A stretch of 64,000 nucleotides of DNA from Amycolatopsis coloradensis (GTDB taxonomy: Bacteria; Actinomycetota; Actinomycetes; Mycobacteriales; Pseudonocardiaceae): NCBI RefSeq assembly GCF_001953865.1, contig NZ_MQUQ01000004.1, positions 248,001 through 312,000 on the forward strand, read 5' to 3'. Of this stretch, positions 16,888 to 26,852 are shown one piece after another; the first letter of the stretch is position 1; every line of letters begins with the position of its first letter. Below the pieces are notes generated by a model. That model was not told where the DNA came from. It worked only from the letters and a program-made list of their open reading frames with translations, and did not search any database. The position numbers were made by a program, and so were the translations under genes.

Positions 16888-17996
16888 GATTCCTCCCGGG
16901 CCGGAAAGGAGGCGGCCGTCACGAACTGCCCGTCCTCCTGTTCGACCGTCAGTTCACCGCCATCCGCGACGACGCGTTGTTCGAGCGCGGCCAACCCTCG
17001 GAGTTCGGGCAGCGGCGCTCGCTGGGCACCGTCGTTGGCGATGGTGATACTCCACTCCGACAGCGTGATCCGCACCCGGGTCGCCTGCGCGTGGCGCAGG
17101 ATGTTGGTCGTGGTCTCACGGAGAACCTGGCCGAGCACCCTGCCCGCGTCCGGATCGACGTCACCCTCCCGGTTGATGCGCACGCGGATGCCCGCGGCTT
17201 CGAAGAGGTTCCTGGCGTTCTCCAGTTCGGCGGAAAGGTTGAGCCGCCGCTGCGCGTAGGCGAGTTCCTTCGTCTGGGTGATTGTGTCGGCCACGAGCGC
17301 GTGGATCTCCCCCAGTTCCTGCTTCGCCCGCTCGGCGTCGATGTCCACCAGCTTCCTGGCCAGGGCGGTCTTCAGCTTCACCACGTGCAGCGTATGGCCC
17401 TGGATGTCGTGCAGATCGCTCGCGAACCGGACGCGTTCCCGGATCACGGCCGATTCCGCCTCCCGCTCCCGCGACTCCTCAAGCTCTTTGACGACGTCGT
17501 AGAACCGCTTGTTGGGGAACATGAGCCCGAGCACGATGGCGGTGATCGCGGCCGGGACGAAGACGAACTCGACCAGCTCTTCGGACACGTCTTCGGGGGA
17601 GACCAGCAGCCTCGCCGCGCCCACCGCCGCGATGTACACGACGAACGTGATCGAGGCCGCCACCCGGTGGCGGGGAAGCTGGGGAACGACGAAGGAGCCC
17701 ACGAGAAGGATTCCGAAGAACGCCGAACCGCCGCCGACCAGCAGCACGGAAAACGGCCACACGAGGGCCGTGACGACCAGGCACGGGATCGCGACCCGCA
17801 GCACCTCGCCCGACGTCCACCGCACGAAGGCGACCATGGCCGCCAGCACGCCCGCGCTCAGGACGACCACGTGCCACCACGTCCGCGCGTCCGACACCAC
17901 CGCGACCACCCCGCCGACGATGAACAACGGGAGGAACATGGTGAGATTGAGCTTGCGCAGCTTTCCCCGCGCCGGCTCGGTGTCCACATCAGACAT
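16884..17996 (-). CDS. DesK-like membrane histidine kinase (HisKA_3)
   Basis: A 370-residue sensor kinase with about five transmembrane helices in residues 20-165. A cytoplasmic linker leads to the dimerisation/phosphorylation motif FASDLHDIQGHTLHVV (phospho-His in LHD) and a short HATPase domain with ETTTNILRHAQATRV and ITIANDGA. It phosphorylates the coupled response regulator downstream. The lack of a large extracellular loop suggests sensing of membrane state or a membrane-active compound, as in DesK and antibiotic-sensing relatives. The ATG at 17996 is chosen; an in-frame start upstream would add a basic, implausible leader. Confidence 0.92.
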   Translation of the reverse strand: MSDVDTEPARGKLRKLNLTMFLPLFIVGGVVAVVSDARTWWHVVVLSAGVLAAMVAFVRWTSGEVLRVAIPCLVVTALVWPFSVLLVGGGSAFFGILLVGSFVVPQLPRHRVAASITFVVYIAAVGAARLLVSPEDVSEELVEFVFVPAAITAIVLGLMFPNKRFYDVVKELEESREREAESAVIRERVRFASDLHDIQGHTLHVVKLKTALARKLVDIDAERAKQELGEIHALVADTITQTKELAYAQRRLNLSAELENARNLFEAAGIRVRINREGDVDPDAGRVLGQVLRETTTNILRHAQATRVRITLSEWSITIANDGAQRAPLPELRGLAALEQRVVADGGELTVEQEDGQFVTAASFPAREES

Positions 17997-18130
17997 GGAC
18001 CCAGTATCGTTCCTCCGGGGCGGCGAGCGACAGTGACACCGCGTCATGGGTGCACCCCGACGAATGTCATGGGCGGATCATGACGTGACCGCACTGGCCG
18101 GGAAGCGCCCGAGCCGTTGTGCTTCAAGGC

Positions 18131-19015
18131 ATGACTTCGACACCAGCGATCGACGTTGACCGCCTGAACCTGAAGTACGGCGACTTCCACGCCGTGAAGG
18201 ATCTGTCCTTCCAGGTCGGGCGAGGCGAGTTCTACGCCCTGCTCGGCACGAACGGGGCAGGCAAGACCTCCACCCTGGAAACCCTCGAAGGGCACCGGAC
18301 TCCGACGTCCGGCACGGTCCGGGTCCTGGGGAAGAGCCCGCGAGACCGCGCCACCGTGCGGCCCAAGATGGGCATCATGTTGCAGGAGAGCGGTTTCTCG
18401 CCGGATCTGACGGTGAAGGAATCCATCCGCCTGATCGGGGCGCTGACCCGGCGCACGGACCGGCTCGAACGGGTGCTCGGCATCGTGGATCTGACGCGCA
18501 AGGCGACCACGAAGGTGTCCCAGCTTTCCGGCGGCGAGAAGCGGCGGCTGGACTTCGCGACCGCGGTGTACGGCACGCCCGAGCTGGTGTTCCTGGACGA
18601 GCCGACGACCGGTCTGGACATCCAGTCGCGGGACGCGCTGTGGGACGCGGTCGACAAATTACGCGAGGACGGCTCGACGATCGTGCTCACCACGCATTAC
18701 CTGGAAGAAGCCCAGCAGCGCGCCGACCGCATCGGCCTGATGCACCGGGGAACCTTCCACCAGGAGGGCACGGTCGCCGAACTGACGCGGACACTGCCCG
18801 CCGTGATCCGGTTCGGCCTCCCGTCCCCGGCTCCGGCGCTGCCGTTGCCGGGCAAGCGGGAGCACGACGGGAAGTTCGTCATCGAGACTCATCTCCTGCA
18901 GAAGGACCTGCACACCCTGCTGCGGTGGGCGCAGGACAACGCGGTCGAACTGCGGGACCTGGAGGCGGGACCGACCCGGCTCGACGATGTGTTCCGCGCC
19001 ATCGACAACGACTAG
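18131..19015 (+). CDS. ABC transporter ATP-binding protein
   Basis: A 294-residue nucleotide-binding subunit: Walker A GTNGAGKTST, signature LSGGEKRRL, Walker B LVFLDEPTTGLD and H-loop TTHYLEEA. The C-terminal extension is typical of drug or lipid exporters of the CcmA/DrrA type. It pairs with the permease starting 30 bp after its stop. It is divergent from the histidine kinase/response regulator operon, the arrangement of signal-induced efflux pumps. Confidence 0.95.
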   Translation: MTSTPAIDVDRLNLKYGDFHAVKDLSFQVGRGEFYALLGTNGAGKTSTLETLEGHRTPTSGTVRVLGKSPRDRATVRPKMGIMLQESGFSPDLTVKESIRLIGALTRRTDRLERVLGIVDLTRKATTKVSQLSGGEKRRLDFATAVYGTPELVFLDEPTTGLDIQSRDALWDAVDKLREDGSTIVLTTHYLEEAQQRADRIGLMHRGTFHQEGTVAELTRTLPAVIRFGLPSPAPALPLPGKREHDGKFVIETHLLQKDLHTLLRWAQDNAVELRDLEAGPTRLDDVFRAIDND

Positions 19016-19045
19016 CCACTTCACTTTCCGCAAAGGAAACCGGTC

Positions 19046-19765
19046 ATGCTTTCGATAGCCCGTAGCGAGCTGATCCAGATCTTCCGGAACCGCTCGGTCC
19101 TGATCACCAGTTTCGTGATGCCCATCGCGATCTGCGCGTTCTTCGTCTACCAGCACGAGACCTTCGCGAAGATCGGCAGTCTCGGTTACATCGCGGCGAT
19201 CGTGATGTTCACCGTATGCGCCTTCGGCCTCTACACCAGCGCGGTGACCACGTTGGCGTCTCGCCGCCAAAACCTGTTCCTCAAGCGGCTGCGCTCCACC
19301 GCCGCCGGTGACGTCGCCATCCTGACCGGCCTGGTGCTGCCGGTCACCGCCATCGCGCTCGTCCAGGTGGCCGTGATCCTGATCGTGCTGGCCGTCGTCA
19401 CCGGTACGCCCGCCGATATCGGCCTGCTGGTGCTGGCCGTGCTCGCCACCGTCGCCATGATGATCGGCCTCGGCCTCGCCACCGCCGGCCTGACCAACTC
19501 CCCCGAGCACGCCCAGGTCACCATACTGCCGGTGACCCTCGGCGTCATCGCGGTCGCCTCCTGGGTCGGTATCTCGGGCACCGGCGAACTCACCTTGCTC
19601 AAGCGCCTGCTGCCGGGTGGTTCGGCCACCGAACTCGTCGTCAACGCCTGGAACGGCGGCGTCGCCGTCTCCGAATCGCTGCTCCTGCTCGCCCCGACCC
19701 TGGCCTGGGTCGTCGTCGCCGTGGTGCTGGCCTCCCGGCTCTTCCGCTGGGAACCGCGCCGGTGA
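19046..19765 (+). CDS. ABC-2 type transporter permease
   Basis: A 239-residue integral membrane protein with about six hydrophobic helices (starting FVMPIAICAFFVYQ, and later GLVLPVTAIALVQVAVILIV and GLATAGLTNSPEHAQ). It begins IARSELIQIFRNRSVLI, a common ABC-2 exporter opening. It follows the ATPase gene and is preceded by GGAAACC, a modest ribosome site. The exported compound is unknown; control by the adjacent DesKR-like pair is inferred. Confidence 0.9.
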   Translation: MLSIARSELIQIFRNRSVLITSFVMPIAICAFFVYQHETFAKIGSLGYIAAIVMFTVCAFGLYTSAVTTLASRRQNLFLKRLRSTAAGDVAILTGLVLPVTAIALVQVAVILIVLAVVTGTPADIGLLVLAVLATVAMMIGLGLATAGLTNSPEHAQVTILPVTLGVIAVASWVGISGTGELTLLKRLLPGGSATELVVNAWNGGVAVSESLLLLAPTLAWVVVAVVLASRLFRWEPRR

Positions 19766-19810
19766 CCGTCCGAAGTGGACTTCCGTTCGTCGATCCGAGG
19801 AGGAAAACCC

Positions 19811-21274
19811 ATGCGTAAAGCCTTGATTCCCGTTGTCGCGGCCGTCTTGGTGACCGCGGCGACCCCCGCGGTGGCCGCGGCGTCGCCTCCGCCGAAATGG
19901 GGGCCGTGCCCGGCGGAAGCGGCCGGTCTCGGGCTGGAGTGCGGCACCCTCGACGTCCCGCTGGACTACCGCGACCCCGGCGGGAAGACTATCGAGATCG
20001 CGATCTCGCGCCTGGCCAGCGCCAAACCGGAGAAGCGCCGCGGTGTGCTGATGACCAACACCGGCGGTCCCGGCGGTGAAGGGCTGGCCTATCCGGCCAC
20101 TCTCAAGAAGCTGAACATCCCGCAGGAAGTGCTGGACAGCTACGACGTGATCGGGATGGACCCCCGCGGTGTCCACAACAGCACCCCGGTGACCTGCGGA
20201 CTGACGCTCGAGGAGCATCCGACCAACATCCCGAGGTACGCCCGGAACTCCGCCGACGTCACGAGCGAGGCCCAGCGCGTCGCCGCCGTCGCGGCGAAAT
20301 GCGGCTCGTCGGCCACGGCGCCGCTCCTGCCGCACATCACCACCGCCAACACCGCCCGCGACCTGGACCGGGTCCGCGAGGCACTGGGCGAGAAGAAGGT
20401 CAACTACTTCGGCATCTCGTACGGTACCTATCTCGGTTCGGTGTACACCTCGTTGTTCCCCGAGCGCAGTGACCGGTTCCTGATCGACAGCGCGACCGGC
20501 CCCGGCGGCTGGGACGCCTCCTTCTCGCGGTTGTTCGGGCGGGGCGTCGAAGACCGCTTCCCGGACTTCGCGAAGTTCGCCGCCGCGAGGCCCGAATACG
20601 GGCTGGGCCGGACACCCGCGCAGGTGACCGCGAAGTACTTCGAACTCGCCGGGCGGCTGGACAGGACACCGAGCCCGGACGGCTACAACGGCCAGGTGTT
20701 CCGCCACGTCACGTTCGCCGATCTCTACTACGACAAGAGCCTGCCGAAGCTGGCCGAGACCTGGCGCGCGCTCGACACCGGGAAACCCGTGCCGCAGCCC
20801 GCTTCCACCGGGCGGCCGTCCGCAGATTCCGTGTACCCGCCGGACAACTACATCGCCAGCCAGCTGCACGTGATCTGCAACGACTCCGACTGGCCCGAGG
20901 ACGTCGGGACCTACCGGCGCAACGTGGCGATCGACCGGTTCCGGCATCCGTTGTTCGGCGCGGCGGCCGCGGACATCACGCCGTGCGCGTTCTGGCCGTC
21001 CGAGCCGGTCGAACCGCCGGTGAAGATCACCGATCGCGGCCCGTCGAACGTGCTGATCGTGCAGAACCTCCGCGACCCGGCGACGCCGCTTGCGGGCGCC
21101 CGCAAGCTGCGTGAGGCCTTCGGCGACCGCGCCAGGATGGTCACCGTGGATCAGGGCGGGCATCTGGCCTACCTGTTCAAGGACAACAAGTGCGCCAACG
21201 ACCTCGCGACGGATTTCCTGGTCACCGGCGCCCGACCGCGACCCGATCTCGCCTGCGGGGTCCCGGCCTCCTGA
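19811..21274 (+). CDS. Secreted alpha/beta-hydrolase peptidase (tripeptidyl aminopeptidase type)
   Basis: A 487-residue enzyme with signal peptide (MRKALIPVVAAVLVTAATPA) and a GAGGAGGA ribosome site. NTGGPGGEG forms the oxyanion region, Ser is in FGISYGTYLGSVY, and His near QGGHLAYLF. The C-terminal TAP-like domain has ITPCAFWP and the Cys pair shared by the Streptomyces Tap/SlpD/SlpE family, which removes N-terminal tripeptides from secreted proteins. A paralogue (21277-22740) converges on it with only 2 bp between the stop codons. Confidence 0.92.
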   Translation: MRKALIPVVAAVLVTAATPAVAAASPPPKWGPCPAEAAGLGLECGTLDVPLDYRDPGGKTIEIAISRLASAKPEKRRGVLMTNTGGPGGEGLAYPATLKKLNIPQEVLDSYDVIGMDPRGVHNSTPVTCGLTLEEHPTNIPRYARNSADVTSEAQRVAAVAAKCGSSATAPLLPHITTANTARDLDRVREALGEKKVNYFGISYGTYLGSVYTSLFPERSDRFLIDSATGPGGWDASFSRLFGRGVEDRFPDFAKFAAARPEYGLGRTPAQVTAKYFELAGRLDRTPSPDGYNGQVFRHVTFADLYYDKSLPKLAETWRALDTGKPVPQPASTGRPSADSVYPPDNYIASQLHVICNDSDWPEDVGTYRRNVAIDRFRHPLFGAAAADITPCAFWPSEPVEPPVKITDRGPSNVLIVQNLRDPATPLAGARKLREAFGDRARMVTVDQGGHLAYLFKDNKCANDLATDFLVTGARPRPDLACGVPAS

Positions 21275-21276
21275 GC

Positions 21277-22740
21277 TCAGCGGCAGGTCCGGTCCGCCGG
21301 GAGCTCACCGCTCAGCAGGTAGTCCCGCACCGCCGCGTCGACGCACCCGTCTCCCTTCAGGAACACGGCGTGCCGGAACGCTCCCGCCACGGTCACCAGC
21401 CGGGAACCGGCGAGCGCCCCGCGCATGGCGAGTTGCCCCGCGTAGGGCGTCGCGGGGTCGCCGGTCGAGCCGAGGAGCAGCGCCGGCGAGGTGTTGTGGA
21501 TCCGGGTGGCGGGTTCGGCGGGCGCCACCGGCCAGAACGCGCACGGCGTGATGTTGCGGGACAGCGGGCCGAAGAGCGGCTCGGCGGCCCGATGGTCCTG
21601 GATGTCGCGGTAGTACGTCGCCGGGTCGCGGGAAGCCGCGCGATCGGCGCAGACGACCGGTGTCCCGGCCCGGTCGGTCGCGGCACCGGATCCGGTCGTC
21701 AAGCCGTCGAGGAACGCGGCCAATGCGGGTGAAGGCGTGACGTGCCGGCCTGCCGCGGCGTCCCTCAGTGTCCGCATGATGCCGACGAACTCGGCTTGCG
21801 AAGCGGGTCGATCGTCATAGAGGTTCGCGAAGAACAGATACGGTGCCGTGTGACCGTCCACTGTGTACTGACCGACACGCAACGGCCGTCGTTCGGCAGA
21901 CCGCGCGACGTCCCGCACGGTCGCCAGGACCTCGTCCGAGGTCTCGCCAAGCCCTTGCCCCACGGCGGTTCTCGCCCAGTTCCGCAACGCCGCGTCGAGC
22001 GCCGGGGCGGTCGGGCGGAGCAGACCCGGTCCGAACGCCCCGGGATCCACGGACGAATCGAGGACGAACCGGTCGGCCCGCGGACCGAACATCTGGAGGT
22101 ACACCGCGCCGAGGTAGGTTCCGTACGACGCGCCGAGGTACGAAATCTTCCGTTCACCGAGCGCGGCACGCACGACGTCCATGTCCCTGGCGGTGTCGCG
22201 GGTCGACGCGGCGCGCAGCAACTCGTGGTCGTTGCCGGAGCAGCCGCGCGCCAGCTCCTTCGCGAACGCCACGCTTTCGCCGAACGTCCTGAGGTCCGGC
22301 CCTGCCGAGCGGGCGAACGTGTCGGTCTTCCAGTCGCAACTCAGCGGCGAACTGCGTCCGACGAACCGGGGATCCATTCCGACGAGGTCGTACCGGGCCG
22401 CGATCTCCGGCATGAGCGCCCCGGCCAGCACCAGTTCTCTGGCCGGACCACCCGGCCCGCCCGGATTGAGCATCAGCGTGCCGATCCGGCGTGCCGGATC
22501 GGTGGCCTTCATGCGGGCCAGCGCGAGGGTGATCTCGCGCCCCCGCGGACGGCGGTGGTCGACCGGCACCACGACGTCGCCGCACTGCGCACCGGCCTTG
22601 TCCAGCTCCGCGCCCAGGCCGTCTCCGGGGCCGGTCGCGCACCCGTGCCAGGTGACCGACGGGACCGCGACGGCGGGTGTCGCCGGCAGCAACGCCCCGG
22701 CGATGAGCAGCGCCACCGCGATGGCTGTTTTCCTTGGCAA
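21277..22740 (-). CDS. Secreted alpha/beta-hydrolase peptidase, paralogue of the preceding gene
   Basis: A 487-residue secreted hydrolase with signal peptide (TAIAVALLIAGALLPATPAV). Motifs are NPGGPGGPA, Ser in LGASYGTYLGAVY, His in AFRHAVFLK, and the TAP-like C-terminal NITPCAFWPVAP. The initiator appears to be TTG with GGGAG seven bases upstream; no ATG or GTG fits the signal peptide better. A 7-bp inverted repeat (22750-22780) lies just upstream. The equal lengths and shared motifs with the convergent neighbour indicate an inverted duplication that has since diverged. Confidence 0.9.
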   Translation of the reverse strand: MPRKTAIAVALLIAGALLPATPAVAVPSVTWHGCATGPGDGLGAELDKAGAQCGDVVVPVDHRRPRGREITLALARMKATDPARRIGTLMLNPGGPGGPARELVLAGALMPEIAARYDLVGMDPRFVGRSSPLSCDWKTDTFARSAGPDLRTFGESVAFAKELARGCSGNDHELLRAASTRDTARDMDVVRAALGERKISYLGASYGTYLGAVYLQMFGPRADRFVLDSSVDPGAFGPGLLRPTAPALDAALRNWARTAVGQGLGETSDEVLATVRDVARSAERRPLRVGQYTVDGHTAPYLFFANLYDDRPASQAEFVGIMRTLRDAAAGRHVTPSPALAAFLDGLTTGSGAATDRAGTPVVCADRAASRDPATYYRDIQDHRAAEPLFGPLSRNITPCAFWPVAPAEPATRIHNTSPALLLGSTGDPATPYAGQLAMRGALAGSRLVTVAGAFRHAVFLKGDGCVDAAVRDYLLSGELPADRTCR

Positions 22741-22749
22741 CCCGAACTC

Positions 22750-22780
22750 CCTGATATCAAAAGGTTTTCTCGGTATCAGG
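22750..22780 (-). promoter_or_regulatory. Candidate operator upstream of the second peptidase
   Basis: CCTGATA (22750-22756) and TATCAGG (22774-22780) form an inverted repeat with a 17-nt AT-richer centre, immediately before the TTG-initiated peptidase gene. Size and symmetry suit a dimeric repressor. The arms are short, so chance is not excluded. Confidence 0.4.
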
Positions 22781-22891
22781 CTAGAGGCGTCACCCCCGCG
22801 AGGACGTCCGTCCCAGGTCGGAGACGACTACCCCGCTGGGGGGCTTTTTCGGTTGCCTCCGAACCGCGAGGGTCACGCCAGCCATCCCGGG

Positions 22892-22946
22892 TGTCGCGAA
22901 AGCCACTTTCGCGACGTCTGATGTCCCGAAAGTGGCTTTCGCGACA
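22892..22946. repeat. Nested palindromic repeat (GTCGCGAAAGCCACTTTCG family), copy 1
   Basis: The left arm TGTCGCGAAAGCCACTTTCG (22892-22911) pairs exactly with 22927-22946. Each half is itself a palindrome (GTCGCGAAAG-CCA-CTTTCGCGAC). A copy identical over the whole ~55-bp unit occurs at 45733-45787. It sits in the 439-bp gene-free stretch 22741-23179, which also holds a TAGTCCTCTA-family copy and another hairpin but no coding sequence that I can support. Confidence 0.85.
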
Positions 22947-22994
22947 CGGTCACCGGCCGCTCCCGAGCAGCGGCCCATACCGCACCCCCCCACC

Positions 22995-23015
22995 GCAATT
23001 AGTCCTCTACTTGCG
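22995..23015. repeat. Copy of the TAGTCCTCTAGTTGCG repeat family
   Basis: GCAATTAGTCCTCTACTTGC, followed by G, differs by one base from an arm of the 7253-7314 hairpin. Here it stands alone without the opposite arm, as does the copy at 639-654. Confidence 0.7.
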
Positions 23016-23050
23016 ATGGGGTCGGGCATGAGTGAGCGAGAGGGGCTGGC

Positions 23051-23073
23051 GTCCTGAAGGGGGCCTTCAGGAC
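23051..23073 (-). terminator. Hairpin downstream of the ABC exporter operon
   Basis: GTCCTGAAGG (23051-23060) pairs with CCTTCAGGAC (23064-23073) around GGG. It lies about 107 bp beyond the permease stop codon and is the first good stem after the leftward operon. Confidence 0.6.
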
Positions 23074-23179
23074 ATCGGCGACGGACCGTGAGGCCCCAAT
23101 TGTCCAGACCCGCCTCGACCAGCTCGTCCCCATGTCCGTGAAGGCGATCAGCACGACCCCCAGCCGCGCCGATCCGGGG

Positions 23180-23964
23180 TCACCGGTCGCGTTCCTTGGC
23201 GAACAACGACTTCGACCACAGGTACCCGACGATCGAGAGCACGGCGCACCAGCCGACCGCGAGCCAGCCGCTGTTGCCGATCGGGGTACCGAGCAGCAGG
23301 CCTCGGATCGTTTCGATGACCGGGGTGAACGGCTGGTACTCGGCGAACCAGCGCAGCCAGGCGGGCATCGAGTCGGTGGGCACGAAACCGCTGCCCAGGA
23401 AGGGAAGCAACATGAAGACCATCGGGGTGTTGCTCGCCGTCTCGACGCTCTTGGCGGCCAGCCCGAGCGCCACCGACAGCCAGGTGAGAGCGATGGTCAG
23501 CAGCGCCAGCACGCCGACGGTCGCGAACCACTCGCCGACGCCGGCCGTCGGTGAGAAGCCGACGAGCAACGCGACTCCGAACACGACGGCGAGCGCGAAC
23601 GCCGTCTGGATGAACGCGCCGACGACGTGGCCGGTCAGCACGGAGGCCTTGCTGATCGCCATGGTGCGGAACCGGGCGATGATGCCCTCGGTCATGTCCG
23701 TCGCGACGGAGATGGCGGTGCCGAGGGCGGCACTGCACACGGTGATGAGCAGGATGGCGGGCGTGACGTAGCCGACGTACTCGGCGCGGCCGCCCGCGCC
23801 GCCGAGCCCGTTCCCGAGGGTGCCGCCGAAGACGTAGACGAACAGCAGCAGGAACACGATCGGCTGGCCGACCAGCATCAGGGTGAGCGACGGATACCGT
23901 TGCATATGCCGGATGTTGCGGCGCAGCATGGTCGCCGAGTCACGCATCGACAGGGCAAGGGTGC

Positions 23965-23968
<4 letters not shown>
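23180..23968 (-). CDS. ABC-2 permease (DrrB-like exporter)
   Basis: A 262-residue membrane protein with six predicted helices; the N-terminal QRYPSLTLMLVGQPIVFLLL and the central VATDMTEGIIARFRTMAISK are characteristic of DrrB daunorubicin-resistance permeases. The ATG at 23968 overlaps the ATPase stop by four bases, so expression is coupled. It likely exports a lipophilic compound, substrate unknown. It is the last gene of the four-gene leftward operon. Confidence 0.92.
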
Positions 23969-24915
<947 letters not shown>

Positions 24916-24946
24916 GGGGATTCCCTGGTGTTTAAGGACTGGTGAG

Positions 24947-25792
24947 TCAGGAACGGTGGACGGTGATGTCGCCGAGGGAGGTGCTGGCATGCACTTCGAG
25001 CTTGTCGGTCGTGGCGCCGGGTTCGGCGGCGGAGTCCATGTCGTTGACCACGCGGCCGAAGTTGGTGTTCACGTCGAGCCAGGCCGCGGTGCCCTGGCGG
25101 ATGCCGACCTCGATGTCCCCCAAGGCGGTCTCGAGGGTGAGCGTGCCCCTCGCGGCGTCGAGCACGCGGACCGAACCGTTGGCGGTCTTCGCTTCCACCC
25201 CGTCCTCGGCCCGGTCGACGGTGATGTCGCCGTTGGCGGCGCGGACGCGGAGCGTGTCGCCCACCGTCCCGATCGTGGTGGCGCCGTTGGAGTTCTTGAC
25301 CACGCCGGTGCCCGTGATCGCGCCGACGTGCACCCGGCCGGAGCTCGTGCTGATCTCGGCGTTGCCCTCGACGTGCTCGACGATGATGTTCCCGGCCGCG
25401 GTGTTCAAGTTCAGCTCGCCGACGTGGTCGAGCTGGACGCTCCCGGCGCCGGACTTGAAGCGGCAGTCGCCGAGCCGCCCGGTCGCGCGGAGGTCGCCGA
25501 GACCGGTCTTCCCCTGCACCCGCGAGCCGGCGGGCAGTTCGATGGTCACGTCGACCGACCTGGTCCGCTTGGAGAAGTCGAACAGGCGCATTTTCGGCGC
25601 CTGGACCGACAACGTGCCGCCGGAGAACTCGACGACGGTCCGCGCCGCGGCCTGGACGTCGGAGGCGTCGTTCTTGTCGGACGGAGCGACCTCGACGACC
25701 GTGTCGGCTCGGTCCCCGGCGACGATCCGAACGTCGCCGACGACGGGGTCGACGTCCACGAGAATGGGTTCCGGGGTGGCGAAAGTAGGCAT
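24947..25792 (-). CDS. DUF4097 (beta-strand repeat) protein
   Basis: A 281-residue protein made of short beta-strand repeats (for example NLNTAAGNIIVEHVEGN, ISTSSGRVHVGAITGTG, RVRAANGDITVDRAEDG, LTLETALGDIEVGIRQG), the DUF4097/adhesin-like right-handed helix fold. There is no signal peptide. A GAGGGGAC ribosome site precedes the ATG at 25792. Members commonly sit beside DrrAB-type ABC genes and small DNA-binding proteins, exactly as here; their job is not established. Confidence 0.85.
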   Translation of the reverse strand: MPTFATPEPILVDVDPVVGDVRIVAGDRADTVVEVAPSDKNDASDVQAAARTVVEFSGGTLSVQAPKMRLFDFSKRTRSVDVTIELPAGSRVQGKTGLGDLRATGRLGDCRFKSGAGSVQLDHVGELNLNTAAGNIIVEHVEGNAEISTSSGRVHVGAITGTGVVKNSNGATTIGTVGDTLRVRAANGDITVDRAEDGVEAKTANGSVRVLDAARGTLTLETALGDIEVGIRQGTAAWLDVNTNFGRVVNDMDSAAEPGATTDKLEVHASTSLGDITVHRS

Positions 25793-25844
25793 GGTTGTCC
25801 CCTCAAAGGTGTGGTGATCGGTGTTTGTGCTGGTCAGATAAGCG

Positions 25845-26363
25845 CTAGTGGACCCAGCCGGTGTAGCGCTGCGCGACGCGATGACCGCCGTTCGCCGGGG
25901 CGGCCCGGCCTGCGGGCTCCGACGGCCGCAGTGCGGCGGACGCGGCACGCACGAGCCACGCGTTGACCGAACGGCCTTGCGCGGCCGCGGCCTCTTCGAC
26001 GCGTGCCTTGAGCTGCTCCGGCAGCCGGAAGTTGATCCGGGCCGTCGCTCCCTCTTCGTCCGGCAGCGCAGGCTCCGGGGGTTCGGGCGCCGAAGCCGCG
26101 ACGGGCCCGGCCGCCTCGACCGTGGGAACCGTGACGGCGAAGCTGGCTTCCCCGGCACGCAGCCGGACCTCGACCGAACCGGGCGCGAGGTCCCGCGTGA
26201 TCTCGTCCGACGCGGCGGACAACGCGTCCAGCAGCGCGAGACGGATGGCCGACGCGAGCGGCGCGGTCAGTCGTTCGGCGAGGGCGCTCGCCTCGGCTCC
26301 ACCCGCCTCGGCGGCGACGGCGAGTTCCCGGCGCACGTTGTCCACAAAGGGCGTCAAGTCCAT
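25845..26363 (-). CDS. Ribbon-helix-helix (HicB-like) DNA-binding protein
   Basis: A 172-residue protein. The C-terminal block ATARINFRLPEQLKARVEEA with RSVNAWLVRAASAAL is a ribbon-helix-helix/HicB-type DNA-binding motif. The N-terminal part is a helical Ala-rich region. It is first in the operon with DUF4097 and DrrAB-like genes. A cluster of GGTGCCA-type sites (26375-26426) lies immediately upstream of its ATG at 26363 and is probably its own operator, making this the repressor of the exporter operon. Confidence 0.82.
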   Translation of the reverse strand: MDLTPFVDNVRRELAVAAEAGGAEASALAERLTAPLASAIRLALLDALSAASDEITRDLAPGSVEVRLRAGEASFAVTVPTVEAAGPVAASAPEPPEPALPDEEGATARINFRLPEQLKARVEEAAAAQGRSVNAWLVRAASAALRPSEPAGRAAPANGGHRVAQRYTGWVH

Positions 26364-26374
26364 GATGTCATCAT

Positions 26375-26426
26375 GGCACCACGTTGGCGCCATCGCAAGT
26401 GCTATTTGGTGCCAAATGGTGCCAAA
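26375..26426 (-). promoter_or_regulatory. Clustered GGTGCCA/TGGCACC operator sites
   Basis: Two adjacent copies of TGGTGCCAAA (26407-26416 and 26417-26426) are preceded by the related sites GGCACCA (26375-26381) and TTGGCGCCA (26384-26392). Four half-sites in 52 bp directly upstream of the ribbon-helix-helix gene fit cooperative binding by that family. Confidence 0.65.
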
Positions 26427-26852
26427 GTGGCGTTTGCGCAGCTCAGAGCCTTGCTGGTAGATCCTTCTTCGGCATCTTCAGGTCGATCGAAGGGGAATCG
26501 ACGGCTTGGTCGACGCCTGGACGGGGCCGCTTCAGCTCTGGACCGAGATGGTTCCTACGCCACTTCGCTTGGCCAGTAGTACGCCGAACGATTCAAGGAG
26601 AATTCAGCGGAGACGGAAGTGCCCATTCGGCCATTCTCCGCTGGCGGGGCAACCAGGACCCGGCCGAATCCGTTGCCGCGACTTTCCCCGCGGACGAGAA
26701 TGCCAGTAGTCGCAACAAAAACGGGAGCGACCCACCGTCGGTGTGGGGGTCACCGAGGTAGGTCGCTACCCGGTACCACCGTACAAGAAGCCCGCTCGAG
26801 TAAACGGGCAAGGCTTTCTGTCCTGGCGGCTCTTGACAATCGAGGATCCACA
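26427..26852. other. Intergenic region without a supportable gene
   Basis: The stretch between the ribbon-helix-helix operator and the first orphan LuxR gene shows no convincing coding potential. A weak GCCCG...CGGGC repeat occurs near 26790-26809. It is presumed to contain the divergent promoters of the two flanking genes. Confidence 0.4.

Noticed and set aside
18659..21163. 834-codon minus-strand open frame
   Set aside because: It covers the ABC permease and peptidase genes on the opposite strand; composition is low-complexity (RGHR, GGDRDD) and there is no recognisable domain.
26833..26838. TTGACA as a -35 element for the first orphan LuxR gene
   Set aside because: It is only about 15 bp before the GTG start and overlaps the ribosome site region, so it cannot serve as the -35 of that gene.
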